Shown: positions 1-6,992 of the stretch, piece by piece
Position numbering within the stretch: the stretch's first letter is position 1
Layout of the letters: the number at the start of each line of letters is the position of its first letter
Assembly (NCBI GenBank): GCA_913056415.1
Contig: CAJXNA010000082.1
Coordinates: 1 to 8,159, forward strand
Direction of reading: 5' to 3'
Source of the DNA: an uncultured Chloroflexota bacterium
Lineage (GTDB): Bacteria > Chloroflexota > Dehalococcoidia > SM23-28-2 > RBG-16-64-32
Length of the DNA stretch: 8,159 nt
Position numbers and translations under genes: made by a program
The notes under the pieces: generated by a model
Database searches by the model: none
The model's input: the letters and a program-made list of their open reading frames with translations, nothing else
Told to the model about the DNA's origin: nothing

Positions 1-25
1 CCTCACCTATCGGCGTGGTCCTCAT
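1..25 (-). CDS. nuoN: NADH-quinone oxidoreductase subunit N, first codons only (partial)
   Basis: An ATG at 25-23 overlaps the nuoM stop codon as ATGA and opens a frame that stays open to the window edge (MRTTPIGE, eight codons). A strong Shine-Dalgarno sequence, GGAGAGG on the minus strand at 37-31, lies five bases upstream, which supports a real start. The eight residues are too few to identify a protein. The name rests on gene order: nuoN, the third antiporter-like membrane subunit, follows nuoM in nearly all nuo operons. The four-base overlap suggests translational coupling. The start is well supported, the identity is inferred. Confidence 0.5.
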
Positions 26-1488
26 GCCAGCCTCTCCGCTATCGGCGCCACGCCCGTCTCCAGCAGGTCCAGCACCACCGCCGGGTACACCCCCACCGCG
101 AAGATCACCGCCACCATCGCCAGCAGTGGCCCTCGCTCCCACCAGGCGGTTGCGTCGCTGATCTCCTTCCACTTCTCGTTCAGCTCGCCCCAGAACACCC
201 GCTGGATCATCCACAGGATGTATCCCGTCGTGAGCACTATGCCGATGACGCCCACTATCGTGAAGAACTCGTGCTTATCGAAGGTGCCCAGGAACACCGT
301 CACCTCTGCGACGAACCCCGCCAGGCCGGGCAGCCCCAGCGAGGCCAGCCCCGCTATCACCATCATCGTCGCGATGAACGGCATCCGGTGGGCCATCCCC
401 GAAAGATCACCGATGTTCCGCGTGTGGGTGCGGTCGTAGATCATCCCCACGAGGACGAACAGCAGGCCGGTGATCAGCCCGTGCGTGAACATCTGCATCG
501 CCGCCCCCGCCAGCCCCACCGTCCCCAGCGCCGACGCTCCCAGCAGCACGTACCCCATATGACTTACGCTCGAATACGCGATCAGCCGCTTCAGGTCGGT
601 CTGCATCAGCGTCACCAGCGCCCCGTAGATGATGCTCACCGCCGCGAACCCGGCCAGCCACACTGAGGCGTCTCGGGCCACGTCCGGCATGATCGAGAAG
701 CAGAGGCGGAGGATGCCGTAGCCCCCCATCTTCAACAGCACCCCGGCCAGAATCACGCTAACCGCCGTCGGCGCGTCCGTGTGCGCGTCCGGCAGCCAGG
801 TGTGGAACGGCACCACGGGCAGCTTGATCCCGAAGGCGATGATCAGCAGCAAGAACATCGTCCAGGCCGGGAGAATCGCCCCCTTGATCTCGCCTAGCTG
901 TCCCAGCTCGCGGATGTCGAACGTCCCGGCCGTAAACCCCAGCGTCAGAATCCCCACCAGCATTAAGCTGGACCCGAACAGCGTATACAGGACGTACTTC
1001 CAGGCCGAGTACAGCTTGCGGCCGCTCCCCCAGATAGAGATCAGGAAGAACATCGGGATGACCTCTATCTCCCAGAATATGAAGAACAGCACGAAGTCCA
1101 GGGCGCTGAACACCCCCAGCAGGCTCGTCTCCAGCACTAGGATCCAGGCGAAGTACTCCCTCGGCCGCAGGTCAATCCGCCAGGAGATGAGCACCGCCAC
1201 CAGGAACAGGAAGCCGGTGAGCGCCACCAGCGCTAGCGAAAGGCCGTCCACGCCCACGGCGTACTGGAGCGTGAAGTCGACAAAGTCCGACTTCAGCCAG
1301 GTAGTGCTATCGACGAACTGGAAGCCGCCCGGGTCGCGGTCGTAGGCGGCGAACAGCGTCAGCGTCAGCGCCAGGATCACGGCGCCGACCCCGGCTGCTA
1401 TCCACTTCGCCCAGCTCTCCCGCTCACGCGGCAGCAGCAGGATGGCGGCCACTCCTGCGATCGGGAAGAATACGATAAAGGTGAGCAC
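22..1488 (-). CDS. nuoM: NADH-quinone oxidoreductase subunit M (antiporter-like proton channel)
   Basis: The 488-residue integral membrane protein is one of the three Mrp-antiporter-like proton channels in the distal membrane arm of complex I (E. coli NuoM has 509 residues). About 14 hydrophobic segments can be read. The family's charged residues are present: Glu140 in FWE on the fifth helix, Lys222 in GIKLPVVPFHTWLPDAHTDA, Lys253 in LLKMGG, Lys300 in TDLKRLIAYSSVSHMG and Glu395 in FVAEV near the twelfth helix. This pattern separates it from NuoL (HVWLPDAMEGPTPVSALIHAATM) and NuoN. The start is GTG at 1488, seven bases after the nuoL stop, with GAGGT four bases upstream. An ATG at 1490 is out of frame. 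The 3' end overlaps the putative nuoN start by four bases. No disruption is seen. Confidence 0.97.
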   Translation of the reverse strand: MLTFIVFFPIAGVAAILLLPRERESWAKWIAAGVGAVILALTLTLFAAYDRDPGGFQFVDSTTWLKSDFVDFTLQYAVGVDGLSLALVALTGFLFLVAVLISWRIDLRPREYFAWILVLETSLLGVFSALDFVLFFIFWEIEVIPMFFLISIWGSGRKLYSAWKYVLYTLFGSSLMLVGILTLGFTAGTFDIRELGQLGEIKGAILPAWTMFLLLIIAFGIKLPVVPFHTWLPDAHTDAPTAVSVILAGVLLKMGGYGILRLCFSIMPDVARDASVWLAGFAAVSIIYGALVTLMQTDLKRLIAYSSVSHMGYVLLGASALGTVGLAGAAMQMFTHGLITGLLFVLVGMIYDRTHTRNIGDLSGMAHRMPFIATMMVIAGLASLGLPGLAGFVAEVTVFLGTFDKHEFFTIVGVIGIVLTTGYILWMIQRVFWGELNEKWKEISDATAWWERGPLLAMVAVIFAVGVYPAVVLDLLETGVAPIAERLA

Positions 1489-1495
1489 ATCTACC

Positions 1496-3517
1496 TCAGG
1501 GATTCGCTATCAGCACGCCGGCGATCATGGCCACCACGCCGATGAATATCGCTGCCCCGTAGATCTGCGCCTGCCCTGCCTGCGCCAGACGGAATTTCTC
1601 CGAGCTAAGTCGCATCAGAGAGGCCAGGCCGTTGACCACCCCGTCAATCACGTAGCGGTCCCAGGCGTGCAGAGCGGCAGCCGCGCCCCGCATGATCACC
1701 CCCTTCAGGATCACCGTCTCGTACAGCTCGTCCAGGTAGTACTTCCGGTCCAGCAGCACCTGCAGCGGCTCCAGCGCCGCGCTCACCTCCTCGGCGCGGA
1801 TCACCTTCCGGCTGTAGATCGCCCAGGCCAGCCCAAGTCCTGCCAGGCCTACGGCTACCGAGACCACCGATATCCACAGGACGAACTCCCCCGCCGCCAC
1901 CAGCTCATGCGTCTCCTCCGGCAGCCATCCTTCCAGGATGTCGCTCATCCCGCCCGTGATGTTCACAAAGCCCACCGTCGCGGCCAGCGTCGCCAGCACC
2001 ACCAGCGGCAGCAGCATCACCCACGGCGACTCGTGCGGCTTGGCCTGCCCCGCCTCCGCGCCCTGCTCCGAAGCCTGCCCTGTCCGCTTTGCGGACTCCC
2101 CCGATGAATCGGGGCTCGGAGAGCCTGTCGCAGGGGCCTCGCCGCCCTTGTACTCGCCCCCAAACGTCAGGAACAGCATCCGGCCCACGTACACGGCGGT
2201 GAGGAACACCCCTGCCAGCGCCGTCCAGAAGATGAGCGGCTTCTCCGCCCAGGCCTCGATGAGAATCTCGTCCTTGCTCCAAAACCCGGCCAGCGGAAAC
2301 ACACCCACCAGCGCCAACCCCGCCACAGTCGTGGTCAGGAACGTCATCGGCATGAATCGGGCCAGGCCGCCCATCTTCCGCATGTCGAAGGTGCCGGTCG
2401 CGTGATTCACGGAGCCCGCGCCCAGAAACAGCAACGCTTTGAAGAAGGCGTGCGTGAACAGGTGAAAGATCGCCGCCCCGATAGCGCCTACGCCCAGCGC
2501 CATCATCATGTATCCCAACTGGCTGATCGTGGAGTAGGCCATCACCCGCTTGATGTCGGTTGCCACGATGGCCAAGCTGGCCGCCATGATCGCCGTGATC
2601 GCCCCCACCACTACCACGGCGTTGATCGCCTCCTCGGACACGATGAACACGGGGAAGAAGCGCGCCACCAGGTACACGCCCGCCACCACCATCGTCGCGG
2701 CGTGGATCAAGGCGGAGACCGGCGTCGGGCCCTCCATCGCGTCCGGCAGCCAGACGTGCAACGGGAACTGCGCCGACTTGCCCGCCGCCCCGGCGAAAAG
2801 ACCCAATGCGAACAACGTGATCACGCTCGACCCTATCATGCCTGTGGCCGCCAGGTGCTGTATCTGGCCGATATCTAGCTGGTCCGTCCGTGTCCAGATC
2901 AGCAGGATCGCCAATAGGAACCCCACGTCGCCGATGCGGGTCACTACGAACGCCTTCGTCGCCGCCCGGCGCGCCGAATCGCGGTAGAACCAGAAGCCGA
3001 TCAGCAGGTAGGAGCATAGCCCCACCAGCTCCCAGAACACGAACAGCTGCAGGATGTTCGAGGCCAGCACCAGCCCCAGCATCGACCCTGTGAACAGCGA
3101 CATGAAGGCGTAGTAGCGGTTGTAGCCCGGGTCGCCCCGCATGTACCCCTGGGAGTAGAACTGCACGAGCAGCGACACGGACGTCACCACGATGAGCATG
3201 ATCGCTGCCAACCCGTCGACGGTGACGCCGATGTCGACTCGCAGCGGCCCAACGACCACCCACTCGTGGGCGTCGAAGCCGATGCGCGCTCCGTCCTCCT
3301 GAAGGACGCTATCCAGCGCCCACAGCGACAGGAGGAATGAAGCGGCGATAGCCGCCATCGTCAGGTAGCCGCTGAGTCGCGCCCTCCACACCGCTCGTCC
3401 TGAGCCTGTCGAAGGACGGGTCAACCCCAGTAGGGCGGCCAGAGAGATGACCGCGAACGACCCAAAGGGCAGAAACAGTATCGCCCAGACTACGCCTTCG
3501 GGGATCTGGTTCAGCAC
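1496..3517 (-). CDS. nuoL: NADH-quinone oxidoreductase subunit L (antiporter-like proton channel with lateral helix)
   Basis: The 673-residue membrane protein is the most distal proton-pumping subunit of complex I. Conserved elements in order: Glu163 in FWELVGLCSYLLIGFW; Lys247 in GKSAQFPLHVWLPDAMEGPT; Lys323 in TDIKRVMAYSTISQLGYM; His352, His356 and Lys360 in FHLFTHAFFKALLF; and Lys415/Asp416 in WSKDE. The C-terminal part (about 580-673, with RKYYLDELYE and AQAGQAQIYG) fits the long lateral helix and last membrane anchor that distinguish NuoL from NuoM and NuoN. It is about 60 residues longer than E. coli NuoL (613). Part of the excess is two repeat-derived hydrophilic stretches, residues 34-41 and about 457-494. 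The start is GTG at 3517, one base after the stop of the preceding small gene, with GAGGAAG seven bases upstream. The nuoM start follows seven bases after its stop. Confidence 0.97.
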   Translation of the reverse strand: MLNQIPEGVVWAILFLPFGSFAVISLAALLGLTRPSTGSGRAVWRARLSGYLTMAAIAASFLLSLWALDSVLQEDGARIGFDAHEWVVVGPLRVDIGVTVDGLAAIMLIVVTSVSLLVQFYSQGYMRGDPGYNRYYAFMSLFTGSMLGLVLASNILQLFVFWELVGLCSYLLIGFWFYRDSARRAATKAFVVTRIGDVGFLLAILLIWTRTDQLDIGQIQHLAATGMIGSSVITLFALGLFAGAAGKSAQFPLHVWLPDAMEGPTPVSALIHAATMVVAGVYLVARFFPVFIVSEEAINAVVVVGAITAIMAASLAIVATDIKRVMAYSTISQLGYMMMALGVGAIGAAIFHLFTHAFFKALLFLGAGSVNHATGTFDMRKMGGLARFMPMTFLTTTVAGLALVGVFPLAGFWSKDEILIEAWAEKPLIFWTALAGVFLTAVYVGRMLFLTFGGEYKGGEAPATGSPSPDSSGESAKRTGQASEQGAEAGQAKPHESPWVMLLPLVVLATLAATVGFVNITGGMSDILEGWLPEETHELVAAGEFVLWISVVSVAVGLAGLGLAWAIYSRKVIRAEEVSAALEPLQVLLDRKYYLDELYETVILKGVIMRGAAAALHAWDRYVIDGVVNGLASLMRLSSEKFRLAQAGQAQIYGAAIFIGVVAMIAGVLIANP
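2082..2134. repeat. Cluster of three short inverted repeats inside nuoL
   Basis: Three palindromes lie almost back to back: GTCCGC-TTT-GCGGAC (2082-2096), CCCCGAT-GA-ATCGGGG (2099-2114) and CCTG-TCG-CAGG (2124-2134). They sit inside the reading frame of nuoL and encode part of a Ser/Gly/Glu/Ala-rich hydrophilic loop (about residues 457-494) between two membrane helices. The CCCCGAT/ATCGGGG core recurs at 7524-7540 in the nuoA-nuoC gap, so this looks like a dispersed palindromic element and not chance coding sequence. Whether it is mobile or merely repetitive cannot be told from one window. Confidence 0.7.
3396..3418. repeat. Dispersed palindromic repeat encoding RPSTGSGR in nuoL
   Basis: The plus strand reads CGTCCTGAGC then CTGTCGAAGGACG, an interrupted palindrome with CGTCC/GGACG ends. 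A close relative occurs at 3723-3741 in the nuoK-downstream gap (CTGAGCYTGTCGAAGGA shared). On the minus strand in the nuoL frame it encodes RPSTGSGR (residues 34-41) in the loop between the first two membrane helices. From general knowledge, this CCTTCGACAGGCTCAGG-type element is a common intergenic repeat in many environmental bacterial genomes. In-frame insertion into a tolerant loop is the likely explanation here. Confidence 0.75.
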
Positions 3518-3518
3518 G

Positions 3519-3713
3519 CTATATCTTCCTCAGGATCTCCTGCGCTACGTGCGTCTTTCCCAACGGCACGTACAGCGTGTACGGCTCCAGCTCCGCCGCG
3601 TTCGCCCAGCCGGAGGCCGGTACCACCTGCACCGAGATCGCCTCAGCGTTGAGAAGCTCCTTCCAGATCTCCGCCGTGTAGGCGTTCTTCGTCTCCATCA
3701 GCTTCGTCCACAT
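3519..3713 (-). CDS. Small DUF2007-like protein between nuoK and nuoL
   Basis: This 64-residue soluble protein has no signal peptide or membrane segment. The pattern is a short N-terminal strand (MWTKLMET), a helix with AEIWKELLNAEAISVQVV, a variable loop (PASGWANAAELE), a strand (YTLYVPLG) and a final helix (THVAQEILRKI). This resembles the DUF2007 fold (PF09413, called putative prokaryotic signal-transducing proteins), a ferredoxin-like small domain of unknown function. The assignment is by eye and tentative. The ATG at 3713 has only a weak upstream AGGG. The stop codon is one base from the nuoL GTG, so it is almost certainly co-transcribed and perhaps translationally coupled with nuoL. It is not a standard complex I subunit. 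It could be an accessory or assembly factor, or a passenger; nothing in the sequence decides this. Confidence 0.75.
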   Translation of the reverse strand: MWTKLMETKNAYTAEIWKELLNAEAISVQVVPASGWANAAELEPYTLYVPLGKTHVAQEILRKI

Positions 3714-3722
3714 AGCACCCTG

Positions 3723-3741
3723 CCCTGAGCTTGTCGAAGGA
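3723..3741. repeat. Dispersed palindromic repeat between nuoK and the small gene
   Basis: The plus strand CCCTGAGCTTGTCGAAGGA is nearly identical to the element at 3396-3418 inside nuoL (one transition in the central part, ends differ). It begins directly after the nuoK stop codon and fills most of the 28-base gap before the DUF2007-like gene. It resembles a widespread intergenic repeat of environmental bacteria. It has no T-tract, so it is not an obvious terminator. Confidence 0.7.
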
Positions 3742-4056
3742 TCACCACTTCAAGAGGTCCATTCGGTCCACGTCTATCGTCTCGCGGTTGCGGTACACCA
3801 GCATGGCCAGTGCCAGCGCCACCGCCGCCTCCGCCGCCGCCACCGTGATCACGAACACCACGAACACGTGGCCCGTGACGTCGGTCGCCGGGCTGACAAA
3901 CCGCGAAAAGGCGATGAACGTCAGATTCACCGCGTTGAACATCAGCTCGATCCCCATCAGCACGCCCACGAAGTTTCGCTTCGCCAGCGCCATGTACAGC
4001 CCTATGGCGAACAGCAACGCGCCCAGGGCAAGGTAATGTTCCAGCTCTATCGCCAT
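3742..4056 (-). CDS. nuoK: NADH-quinone oxidoreductase subunit K
   Basis: The 104-residue protein with three membrane helices matches the NuoK/ND4L family (E. coli 100 residues). It lies in the proximal membrane arm next to NuoJ and carries part of the hydrophilic axis for proton transfer. The two membrane glutamates known to matter are present: Glu37 in GIELMFNAVNLTFIAFSR and Glu76 in TVAAAEAAVALALAM. The usual C-terminal end (DVDRMDLLKW) is intact. The ATG at 4056 lies one base after the nuoJ stop, and a GGAGGAGGAG ribosome binding site overlaps the end of nuoJ. It is followed by a repeat-containing gap and not directly by nuoL as is usual. Confidence 0.97.
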   Translation of the reverse strand: MAIELEHYLALGALLFAIGLYMALAKRNFVGVLMGIELMFNAVNLTFIAFSRFVSPATDVTGHVFVVFVITVAAAEAAVALALAMLVYRNRETIDVDRMDLLKW

Positions 4057-4057
4057 G

Positions 4058-4564
4058 TCACTCCTCCTCCGTGCCCTCGGGGTGCACCAGCACGATCGCG
4101 CCCAGCATCGCCACTAGCAGCAGCACCGCCGCCATCTCGAACGGCAGCACGTACTTGTCCAGCAGCGATTCCCCTATCGCGGACGCCGTCTCCTCGAAAC
4201 CTCCCCGCTCCACCACGGTCCAGTCCGTGTCCAGGCTGACCAGGCTGATCGTAAACGCCACCAGCCCCGTCAGCAGGATCGCGGGGATCTGAAAGAACGT
4301 CTCCGCGTTGTCGCGGCTGGCCCGTGGCGTCAGCATGACCGCGAATAGGAGCAGCACCGAGATCGCCCCCACGTAGATCAGCACCTGCACCACAGCCACG
4401 AAATCAGCTGACAGAGTTATGTAGAGCCCAGCCACGCCCAGGAAGCTCGTGATCAGCAGCACGACGGCGCGAATCAGGTCTCGAATGACCACTACCGCCA
4501 GGGCGGAGCCGAGCGTTAGCGCCGCCAGCAGCCAGAAGGCGACGATGCTGCCGGTGTCCTCCAA
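4058..4564 (-). CDS. nuoJ: NADH-quinone oxidoreductase subunit J
   Basis: The 168-residue protein has five predicted membrane helices and matches NuoJ/ND6, the proximal membrane subunit whose third helix (here around ADFVAVVQVLIYVGAISVLLLFAVML, residues 53-78) undergoes a pi-bulge change during turnover; the conserved tyrosine is Tyr64. Helix five ends with LGAIVLVHPEG. E. coli NuoJ has 184 residues. The start is an unusual TTG at 4564, directly after the nuoH TAG stop and in the same frame. No ATG or GTG is available before the first helix is cut, and AGAGG lies five bases upstream, so TTG is the best choice. nuoI, which normally precedes nuoJ, is missing. Confidence 0.95.
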   Translation of the reverse strand: MEDTGSIVAFWLLAALTLGSALAVVVIRDLIRAVVLLITSFLGVAGLYITLSADFVAVVQVLIYVGAISVLLLFAVMLTPRASRDNAETFFQIPAILLTGLVAFTISLVSLDTDWTVVERGGFEETASAIGESLLDKYVLPFEMAAVLLLVAMLGAIVLVHPEGTEEE

Positions 4565-5848
4565 CTACGCCTCTTCCAGCGGCCGTGTAGGCCGGTCACC
4601 GTGCCCATCGGCAGGCCGGTAGTATATGGCCCCCAGCTCCTGGGTGAGCACTGCCCGCTTCGCCCTTCGCTCCGGGCTCAGGTGCCCCATGAACGTCGCC
4701 CAGCCGACGATCAGCGCCACGGCCAGCGTCCAGTTGATAACGGCGAAGATAGGGAGCACCACCTCCGCCGGGTAGTCGCCCTCGTGCCAGATCAGGACCT
4801 GCGCTCCTACCACGAGAATGTGGATGAAGAGAAGCTCCAGCAGGAACTTCCAGGAGAACGCCATCAGCTGGTCGATGCGCAGCCGGGGCAGGGTGCCGCG
4901 CGTCCAGATGAACAGGAAGAACACCAGGTACAGCTTCGATAGGAAGATCAGCCACCCCGGCACCCACTCCTCCAGCCCCCAGGCCGTCCAGCCGCCCAGA
5001 AACAGCGTGACCACAACCCCTGACACGGCGAACGCCGCGAAGTACTCCGCCGCGTAGAAGAAACCGAACTTGATCCCCGAGTACTCCGTGTGATAGCCGG
5101 CCACGATCTCCGACTCCGCCTCCGAGATGTCCATCGGCGAACGGTTGATCTCCACCGCCGAGGCGATGAGGAACGCCACCAGCGCCAGCGGCTGAAGGAG
5201 AAACATCCAGGTGTTGAACTCTGACTGCCAGGCGACGATATCCCCCAACCGCATGCTGCCCGCGAAGATCACTACCCCTAGCAGCGCGAACGCCTGCACC
5301 AGCTCGTAGCTGATCAGCATCGCGATCGCCCGCATCGACCCCAGAAGGGCGAACTTGTTGTTCGATGCCCAACCGCTGATGAATATCGCTATCGCGTTGA
5401 TGGACGTTATGGCGATAACGAACAGCACCCCCACGTTGAGGTCGGCCAGGGACATCCCCTCTCCGAACGGGATCACGGCGAACACCACCAGCGCCGGGAT
5501 GAAGATGAGCACCGGGCCCAGCCAGAACAGCGGCTTGTCGGCGTAGCGATTGGTGATCGCTTCCTTGAGCAGCAGCTTCAGCGCGTCAGCGATCGGCTGG
5601 AGCAGCCCCCATGGGCCCACCCTGTTCGGGCCGATCCGCGCCTGCATCCGCCCGATGACCCGCCGCTCTATCCAGATGAACGCCAGCTGGCTGACCAACA
5701 GCCAGAGCAGTATCGCCACGATGCCTATGAGCCCCGAAACCACGTACGGGATCCAATCGGGCCCACCCAGGTCGCGGATCCAGTCCAGAAATGCGCCCAC
5801 GGCGTTGCCCAAGTCGCGCAGGTCGTACCACTTCGCCAGGACCGGCAT
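4565..5848 (-). CDS. nuoH: NADH-quinone oxidoreductase subunit H (quinone-site membrane subunit)
   Basis: NuoH/ND1 anchors the peripheral arm and forms the membrane part of the quinone chamber. Conserved stretches are RMQARIGPNRVGPWGLLQPIADALKL (about 67-92), the acidic loop INRSPMDISEAESEIVAGYHTEYSG (234-258) and RGTLPRLRIDQLM (317-329). Membrane helices span from about 35 to 385. At 427 residues it is about 100 longer than E. coli NuoH (325). The extra length includes a soluble N-terminal part of about 30 residues and a charged tail after about 390. The loop reads SPMD where many homologues have PPFD; the acidic residues are kept. The ATG at 5848 overlaps the nuoD stop by one base (TGATG) without a clear Shine-Dalgarno, pointing to translational coupling. 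The TAG stop is directly followed by the nuoJ start. Confidence 0.97.
   Translation of the reverse strand: MPVLAKWYDLRDLGNAVGAFLDWIRDLGGPDWIPYVVSGLIGIVAILLWLLVSQLAFIWIERRVIGRMQARIGPNRVGPWGLLQPIADALKLLLKEAITNRYADKPLFWLGPVLIFIPALVVFAVIPFGEGMSLADLNVGVLFVIAITSINAIAIFISGWASNNKFALLGSMRAIAMLISYELVQAFALLGVVIFAGSMRLGDIVAWQSEFNTWMFLLQPLALVAFLIASAVEINRSPMDISEAESEIVAGYHTEYSGIKFGFFYAAEYFAAFAVSGVVVTLFLGGWTAWGLEEWVPGWLIFLSKLYLVFFLFIWTRGTLPRLRIDQLMAFSWKFLLELLFIHILVVGAQVLIWHEGDYPAEVVLPIFAVINWTLAVALIVGWATFMGHLSPERRAKRAVLTQELGAIYYRPADGHGDRPTRPLEEA
4570..4577 (-). promoter_or_regulatory. Ribosome binding site that supports the TTG start of nuoJ
   Basis: The minus strand reads GGAAGAGG, then CGTAG, then TTG. The five-base spacing fits a Shine-Dalgarno site and it lies within the last codons of nuoH. 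Since the TTG directly follows an in-frame stop codon, this site is the main evidence that translation of nuoJ restarts here. Confidence 0.6.
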
Positions 5849-6984
5849 CAGCGGTCTATCTCGCCCACGATGATGTCGATGCTGCCCAGGATGACGATCG
5901 CGTCGGCCACCGTCGTCCCTATCGCCAGGTCACGCAGCGGCGTCAGGTTGATGTACGAAGGGGAGCGGATGTGAAACCGGTACGGTGCGGGGCCGCCGTC
6001 GCTCACGATGTAATACCCCAGCTCGCCCCGAGGCGACTCGATGCGCCCGTACGCCTCGCCGGCTGGGACCCGGATGGCCAGCGGCGCCGAAGGTGCGCCC
6101 CCGGGCTGCGCCGTGGCGGTCGTTATCTGCGAGTGCACGGGGCCCTCCGGCATCATCTCCAGGCACTGCTCCACGATGTGGATGCTCTGTCGCATCTCGG
6201 CCAGCCGCACCAGAAAGCGGTCGTAGGCGTCGCCGTCGGTGCCGACACAGATGTCGAACTCCAGCTTGTCGTAGACGCAGTAAGGGTCAGCCTTGCGGAT
6301 GTCCCAGGCGACGCCGCTCCCCCGCAACATCGGTCCGCTCAGCGAGCAGTCGATCGCCACCTCCGGCGTCAGCACACCGATGCCGCGGGAGCGGGCGATG
6401 ATAATCTCGTTCTCCAGCAGCAGGTTCTCGTACTCGTCCATCCGCTTCGGCAGCTCCTCGATGACCTTGTGGGCTGCGGGCATGAACTCCGGCGGAACGT
6501 CTCTGGACACCCCGCCGATTCGCATGTAGTTTGTCGTCAGCCGGGCGCCGCAGGCCATCTCGAACAGGTCCAGGATCTTCTCCCGCTCGCGGAACATGTG
6601 CATGACCGGCGTCTGCCAGGTGCCGCAGTCGTTGGCGAACACGCCCACCGCCATGAGGTGGCTGGCGAACCGCTGCAGCTCCGACATGATCACCCGCAGC
6701 CACTGCGCCCGCTCCGGCGGCTCGATCCCGCACAGCTTCTCCACCGCCAGCACGTAGGCCAGGTTTCCGGTCATCGCCGCCACGTAGTCGGTTCGGTCCG
6801 TGAAAGGAATGTTCTGGGTGTAGCTGCGCTCCTCGGCCAGCTTCTCCATGCTTCGGTGCAGGTAGCCGATCACCATGTCCGCGTCGATGATCCGCTCGCC
6901 GTCCAGCGTCAGGCGCATGCGGAACACGCCGTGGGTGCTGGGGTGCTGTGGCCCTATATTGACCACGAACGGCTCCGTCTTCAT
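5848..6984 (-). CDS. nuoD: NADH-quinone oxidoreductase subunit D (49 kDa, quinone-binding)
   Basis: The 378-residue soluble subunit of the peripheral arm forms the quinone headgroup site with NuoB. The N-terminal GPQHPSTHG motif is at 11-19; His18 and Tyr67 (in RTDY) align with the headgroup ligands His38 and Tyr87 of Thermus Nqo4. Also present are FREREKILDLFE, NYMRIGGVSRDVP, SPRGELGYYIVSDGG and the standard end LGSIDIIVGEIDR. The metal-binding cysteine motifs of the related NiFe hydrogenase large subunits are absent, which argues against a hydrogenase. The start is uncertain between ATG at 6984 and GTG at 6990. A purine-rich site at 6997-7008 is better spaced for the GTG, which would add two residues (VA). 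The upstream open frame overlaps nuoC and is not plausible. The gene follows nuoC by eight bases. Confidence 0.97.
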   Translation of the reverse strand: MKTEPFVVNIGPQHPSTHGVFRMRLTLDGERIIDADMVIGYLHRSMEKLAEERSYTQNIPFTDRTDYVAAMTGNLAYVLAVEKLCGIEPPERAQWLRVIMSELQRFASHLMAVGVFANDCGTWQTPVMHMFREREKILDLFEMACGARLTTNYMRIGGVSRDVPPEFMPAAHKVIEELPKRMDEYENLLLENEIIIARSRGIGVLTPEVAIDCSLSGPMLRGSGVAWDIRKADPYCVYDKLEFDICVGTDGDAYDRFLVRLAEMRQSIHIVEQCLEMMPEGPVHSQITTATAQPGGAPSAPLAIRVPAGEAYGRIESPRGELGYYIVSDGGPAPYRFHIRSPSYINLTPLRDLAIGTTVADAIVILGSIDIIVGEIDR

Positions 6985-6992
6985 CGCCACCG

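Noticed and set aside
1905..3263. A 452-codon minus-strand frame inside nuoL
   Set aside because: It is a frame-shifted shadow of nuoL, with Arg/Gly/His-rich low-complexity translation and no membrane pattern.
22..3517. NuoL and NuoM as Mrp Na+/H+ antiporter subunits
   Set aside because: The neighbouring nuoA-K genes and the NuoL-specific C-terminal lateral helix region indicate complex I.
3723..3741. Intrinsic terminator between nuoK and the small gene
   Set aside because: The palindrome is imperfect, has no T-tract, and recurs inside the nuoL coding sequence.
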